Shown in pieces: positions 19,173-22,112 of a DNA stretch of 22,112 nucleotides. Every line of letters begins with the position of its first letter. The stretch's first letter is position 1. Source of the DNA: a virus; IMG/VR virus record IMGVR_UViG_3300025849_000256, positions 1 to 22,112 of that record; one strand, written 5' to 3'. The position numbers were made by a program, and so were the translations under genes. The notes beneath the pieces are model-generated. The model had not been told where the DNA came from, did no database searches, and saw only the letters and a program-made list of their open reading frames with translations.

Positions 19173-19880
19173 ATGTCTAAGAAATTTTCAGATGTTAAAG
19201 ATGACATCATTAAAGAACAAATCAAAGACTTAAACGAGGGTGTTTATGATCCAGGTATCTTTAAAGCATTCTTCTTAGCAGGAGGTCCTGGTTCAGGTAA
19301 GTCTTATGTACAAAAACAAACAACTGGTGGCATGGGTCTCAAAGTAGTTAACTCAGATGATATTTATGAGAAGATGCTAAAAGATGCTGGTATGGATACA
19401 ACACCAGAAGATATCTACTCAGACAAAGGTCAAGAAATTCGCGGACAAGCAAAGCGAGTGACAAAGGCAAGACAATCAAATTTTTTAATGGGTCGTCTTG
19501 GTGTTGTTATTGATGGTACTGGTAAAGACTTTGACAAAATTCAAAGACAAGCGGCATCGCTAAAGCAACTCGGTTATGATACTTATATGATTTTCGTTAA
19601 TACTTCAGAAGAAGTTGCACAAGAAAGAAATCAAGCAAGAAAAAGAACACTACCAAGAGAAGAAGTCAAATCAATGTGGATGGGTGTTCAAAAGAACATT
19701 GGTGCATTTCAGCGTTTCTTTGGTAGCAAGAACTTTATCATTCTCGACAACAATGGTCCTAATGATGATGTTCTACAAATGGTCTTTAAGAGAGTTCGTA
19801 ACATGGTCAAAACTCCAGTTAAGAACTACATTGCAAAGCAGTGGATTGCTAACGAACTAGAAAAGAAAAGAAGGAGATAA
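19173..19880 (+). CDS. P-loop kinase, zeta-toxin/polynucleotide kinase-like
   Basis: 235 residues. Walker A FLAGGPGSGKS (residues 34-44) is followed by VVNSDDIYEKML, an acid pair in the substrate site, LGVVIDGTGKD (D114) and a lid region with RNQARKRTLPREEV. This is the layout of the zeta-toxin/AAA-type small-molecule or nucleic-acid kinases found in many T4-like marine phages. The substrate is unknown; a lone zeta-like gene without an antitoxin neighbour argues against a toxin-antitoxin pair. GGAG is 8 bases upstream of the ATG. Late promoter at 19134-19141, so it acts late. The C-terminus is basic (LEKKRRR), and the stop codon lies in the loop of a hairpin. Confidence 0.83.
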   Translation: MSKKFSDVKDDIIKEQIKDLNEGVYDPGIFKAFFLAGGPGSGKSYVQKQTTGGMGLKVVNSDDIYEKMLKDAGMDTTPEDIYSDKGQEIRGQAKRVTKARQSNFLMGRLGVVIDGTGKDFDKIQRQAASLKQLGYDTYMIFVNTSEEVAQERNQARKRTLPREEVKSMWMGVQKNIGAFQRFFGSKNFIILDNNGPNDDVLQMVFKRVRNMVKTPVKNYIAKQWIANELEKKRRR

Positions 19881-19890
19881 TTCTCCTTCT
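19869..19890 (-). terminator. terminator hairpin between convergent genes
   Basis: A 9-bp perfect stem, AGAAGGAGA/TCTCCTTCT, with loop TAAT that contains the stop codon of the kinase gene. On the minus strand it is followed by CTTTTCTTTTCT, so it ends the 19893-20090 unit. In the plus direction the tail is not T-rich. Confidence 0.7.
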
Positions 19891-19892
19891 AC

Positions 19893-20090
19893 TTAGTTGT
19901 CACCCAACATTATTCTTTTTGCCTCTTCATGGTAACCCATTTGTGATAATGCATGTGCCGCTCTTGCACGTCCTGCAGTCTCACTAATTGCGATTACAAA
20001 TACTAAACCCGCAATAAATGCAGTTCTAATCACCTCACATGCTTTGCATGTGTATTCATAACTGTTGTGTAATGCTATGCCAATCGACAT
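19893..20090 (-). CDS. small membrane protein
   Basis: 65 residues. C15-x2-C18 (YTCKACEV) precedes one hydrophobic segment, about 22-38 (RTAFIAGLVFVIAISETA), then an amphipathic helix ARAAHALSQMGYHEEAKRI. AGGAG is 9 bases before the ATG. No function is known to me. It lies 6 bases downstream of the next small gene, in one minus-strand unit. Confidence 0.75.
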   Translation of the reverse strand: MSIGIALHNSYEYTCKACEVIRTAFIAGLVFVIAISETAGRARAAHALSQMGYHEEAKRIMLGDN

Positions 20091-20096
20091 TTATTT

Positions 20097-20258
20097 CTAT
20101 CTCCTGTATTTTATATAATTGTTATAGTACGCAAGCGCATCATCGTCTTGTAGATGTTTTGTATCATTAGAAAATTCAGTTCTAATAAAACGAATAATGT
20201 CCGAGTTTGGATTTGATCCTACTAATGTATTGAATAAATTTTTGAACAAGTTCTTCAT
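20097..20258 (-). CDS. small conserved phage protein
   Basis: 53 residues from the ATG at 20258. AAGG lies 9 bases upstream, and the part before this ATG in the longer frame lacks protein character. MKNLFKNLFNTLVG is an amphipathic start, then SDIIRFIRTEFSNDTKH and a tyrosine-rich end. The D-I-x-R-x-x-x-x-E-x-x-N-D pattern resembles short cyanophage proteins of unknown function. The minus-strand late box at 20367-20374 is the likely promoter. Confidence 0.6.
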   Translation of the reverse strand: MKNLFKNLFNTLVGSNPNSDIIRFIRTEFSNDTKHLQDDDALAYYNNYIKYRR

Positions 20259-20292
20259 GCTATTAACCTTAAACGCCCGCACCACTTTTGAC

Positions 20293-20321
20293 TTGACCCC
20301 TTGGCACAAGTCATATATACT
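20293..20321 (+). promoter_or_regulatory. host-type promoter for thyX
   Basis: TTGACC (20293-20298), 17-bp spacer, TATACT (20316-20321). A second TTGACT begins 5 bases upstream. Start near 20328, leaving a leader of about 137 bases. The spacer and -35 contain an inverted repeat GACTTG/CAAGTC (20290-20295 with 20307-20312), a possible operator. Confidence 0.75.
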
Positions 20322-20366
20322 AGTGTATAGTGTGATGATGTTGTACAGTATTGCACTGCACAAATC

Positions 20367-20374
20367 TATTTATA
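20367..20374 (-). promoter_or_regulatory. late promoter TATAAATA for the small minus-strand genes
   Basis: Minus-strand match, start near 20361, with about 100 bases of leader to the ATG at 20258. It lies within the thyX leader, so late transcription here is antisense to the thyX leader and runs through the early promoter. Confidence 0.5.
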
Positions 20375-20464
20375 CAAGAGACTATAAAAAAGGTCAATAG
20401 TATTGATGTTTTTTTAGAATAACACATGTGACAAAAACGCACAAGTAACATAATGGAGCATATA

Positions 20465-21130
20465 ATGAAAGTAAAGTTGATTTCATATTCACAACCACCA
20501 CTCGGTGACATTGAAGGTTTAGATGATGTACAAGACTTAATCGCTTATTGCGCGAGAGTATCAAACCCTAGCGGACAGATGAACTCCGCAACATCTAAAA
20601 AACTTCTATCATATCTAGCAAAGCACAGTCATTGGTCACCTTTTGAGATGGTGTCTGCTTGTTTAGAAATTGAGACTACAAGAGATATCGCAAGACAAAT
20701 TCTCAGACACCGTTCATTCAGTTTTCAAGAGTTTAGTCAACGGTATGCTAATCCAACAGAAGATTTAGAGTTTGTAATTAGAGAAGCGAGATTGCAAGAT
20801 GAAAAAAATAGACAAAACAGCATCACCACAGAGGATGAAATTCTACAAGAAGCATGGGCGGCAAGACAAAGAGGTGTTATTGATGAAGCAAATAGTGCTT
20901 ATCAATGGGCAATCGAAAACGGTATTGCTAAAGAGCAAGCAAGAGCAGTCTTACCAGAAGGTAATACTATGTCACGTTTGTACATGAATGGTACACTTCG
21001 TTCTTGGATGCATTACATTGAACTTCGTGCCGCTAATGGAACACAGTTAGAGCATATTGAAATTGCGAAAGCATGTGCAGAAGTGATTGCAGGTATATTT
21101 CCACTTGCTGAGGACTTAGTAAATGATTAA
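20465..21130 (+). CDS. thyX: flavin-dependent thymidylate synthase ThyX
   Basis: 221 residues from the ATG at 20465, chosen because GGAG lies 6 bases upstream; the ATG at 20453 lacks such a site. The ThyX motif RHRxxSxxExSxR is intact as RHRSFSFQEFSQR (81-93). HSPFEM-type flavin and dUMP contacts appear as HSHWSPFEMVS, and LPEGNTMSRLYMNGTLRSW is the C-terminal substrate region. ThyX converts dUMP to dTMP with FAD, NADPH and methylenetetrahydrofolate, supplying thymidine for AT-rich phage DNA. The stop overlaps the next gene by 8 bases. Confidence 0.96.
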   Translation: MKVKLISYSQPPLGDIEGLDDVQDLIAYCARVSNPSGQMNSATSKKLLSYLAKHSHWSPFEMVSACLEIETTRDIARQILRHRSFSFQEFSQRYANPTEDLEFVIREARLQDEKNRQNSITTEDEILQEAWAARQRGVIDEANSAYQWAIENGIAKEQARAVLPEGNTMSRLYMNGTLRSWMHYIELRAANGTQLEHIEIAKACAEVIAGIFPLAEDLVND

Positions 21131-21671
21131 TCGCATTGGATATACTGGTTCTACTGGTTCATGGGTGGGGGAAAATCAATATGAAGTCTACAAATCAGAT
21201 ACGATTATTAACAATCAAGAACTTCTAATAGAACATCTACTAGAATTTCATCATAATACAGAGTATAGAACAAGTAATTTTGATACTTATAATATATTCA
21301 CAGAATGGACTACCAATACAATGTATGATTTGTTTACAAATGTTAAAGATGTGGTTCGCACTCATTTACCAAAGGGAAGACTTTGGTTACAAGCATGGGT
21401 AAATGTACACAAACAGAATGAGTGTCTAGATTGGCATCATCATCATTTCCCTTTTCATGGATACATATCAATCGATCCAAAGAATACAACTACAGAGTTT
21501 GCAAAATGGAAAGTAAAGAATAGCGTAGGAAATATATATTTTGGACACGGCGGAAAAGCAAACGAGCATAAGGTTACAGTTAATGAACCATACGATGACT
21601 ATCGCATTACAATAGGATTCGATGTGCAGTCGGTTGCAACTCAAGGAAGAAATAAATTTATACCGATATGA
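21123..21671 (+). CDS. putative 2OG-Fe(II) oxygenase, cyanophage type
   Basis: 182 residues. LWLQAWVNVHKQNECLDWHH opens the core; H105-H108 lie in DWHHHHFPFHGYISI, then HKVTVNEPYDDYRITIGFDV with H149 and R161. The start overlaps the thyX stop, so it is coupled to thyX and probably expressed early. A GHGGKANEH stretch, and a shorter loop between the motifs than in the 12957 and 17828 genes, place it in a different subfamily. Substrate unknown. Confidence 0.75.
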   Translation: MINRIGYTGSTGSWVGENQYEVYKSDTIINNQELLIEHLLEFHHNTEYRTSNFDTYNIFTEWTTNTMYDLFTNVKDVVRTHLPKGRLWLQAWVNVHKQNECLDWHHHHFPFHGYISIDPKNTTTEFAKWKVKNSVGNIYFGHGGKANEHKVTVNEPYDDYRITIGFDVQSVATQGRNKFIPI

Positions 21672-21684
21672 AAAAGGAAAAAAG

Positions 21685-22112
21685 ATGATTGAAGAAATAT
21701 TTCCAACACCAATTATGGTCGTGGACTTATCTGAAATGTTAGATATGACAGATGTTCATGAAAGATGCCTAAAGATTATTAGTCAACCCAACCATGTATG
21801 CGAACACGGACTAGTACCAAAAGGAGTGAGTTCGTACAATTCTAACACACCAGTTATTACAAATGATAGCATCAAAGATGTGAAAAACATAATTATGATG
21901 CAAGTAAGACAACTAGAAAAAGCATTAGCAATTTATCCATTAGAGTTTACTAATAGTTGGATTAATATTATGCCAAAAGAAAGTACCATTGGTTCACATC
22001 TACATCCATATTCAGTTATCAGTGGAGCGTTCTATTTGAATGCTGGAGAAGGTGCAGGTGAATTTGTAATTGAAAATCCTTTATATCATAGTCAAATGAT
22101 GATGCAATCTCA
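21685..22112 (+). CDS. putative 2OG-Fe(II) oxygenase, partial (C-terminus beyond window)
   Basis: 142 residues are visible, with no stop before the window ends. MIEEIFPTPIMVVDLSEM is the family start (FPTPI). SWINIMPKESTIGSHLHPYS with H105-x-H107, then VISGAFYLNAGEGAGEF, match the first half of the histidine-rich 2OG-Fe(II) family. The distal His and Arg should follow outside. AAAGGAAAA lies 5 to 8 bases upstream, and the gene is 13 bases after its neighbour, in the thyX unit. Confidence 0.8.
   Translation, partial: MIEEIFPTPIMVVDLSEMLDMTDVHERCLKIISQPNHVCEHGLVPKGVSSYNSNTPVITNDSIKDVKNIIMMQVRQLEKALAIYPLEFTNSWINIMPKESTIGSHLHPYSVISGAFYLNAGEGAGEFVIENPLYHSQMMMQS

Noticed and set aside
19173-19880. 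Toxin of a toxin-antitoxin pair (zeta-like)
   Set aside because: No epsilon-like or other small antitoxin gene is adjacent on the same strand, and the gene is under a late promoter.

Overview
The window is AT-rich, tightly packed DNA from a T4-like marine myovirus. Recognisable T4-type genes are the baseplate and tail genes 27, 53, 48, 54 and 26, head-completion gene 4, and the DNA-replication and late-transcription block 33-59-32. The accessory genes are typical of marine T4-like phages: phoH, thyX, several 2OG-Fe(II) oxygenases and an MGME1-like nuclease. A phage-borne ribosomal protein bS21 and a circularly permuted, alphaproteobacterial-type tmRNA gene suggest an alphaproteobacterial host. 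A pelagimyophage of SAR11 is my best guess; this is inference, since no host sequence is in the window.

Layout. 1-3157 (minus): a small conserved gene cut by the window edge, then gp27, gp53 and gp48. 3170-3198: two late promoters facing each other. 3211-8245 (plus): gp4, an unknown protein, gp54, gp26 with a probable -1 frameshift extension, an EF-hand membrane protein, and a long repeat-bearing tape-measure candidate. 8242-19060 is entirely minus strand. Reading leftward from 19060 it holds an unknown late protein, a 2OG oxygenase, bS21, three conserved phage proteins, PhoH, a GH108 endolysin, an MGME1-like nuclease, a 2OG oxygenase, a secreted small protein, the tmRNA, a small conserved protein, a SleB-like wall hydrolase, gp33-2OG oxygenase-gp59, gp32 and a coiled-coil membrane protein. 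19134-22112 is mixed: a P-loop kinase (plus), two small minus genes, then thyX and two more 2OG oxygenases (plus; the last runs off the window).

Control. Two promoter classes are visible. Late promoters match TATAAATA (NATAAATA in one case) and would be read by the gp55/gp33/gp45 machinery, of which gp33 is encoded here. Early or middle promoters are host-type CTTGAC boxes, always 17 bp from a TATAnT-like box, and usually start right at the stop codon of the preceding gene. Three promoters place the predicted transcription start on or next to the start codon (bS21, the SleB-like hydrolase, the gene at 3659), which suggests leaderless translation. Terminators are few, and two are fused to the next promoter.

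The main discovery is the permuted tmRNA at about 12261-12609. It has an acceptor half ending in an encoded CCA, a 7-bp acceptor stem with the alanine-identity G3-U70 pair, an intervening segment closed by a 10-bp inverted repeat, and a coding half with the tag ANDNIAYEDIRLAA. With bS21 about 5 kb away, the phage carries two pieces of translation machinery. A U UUU UUA slippery site at the end of gene 26 is the second strongest observation.
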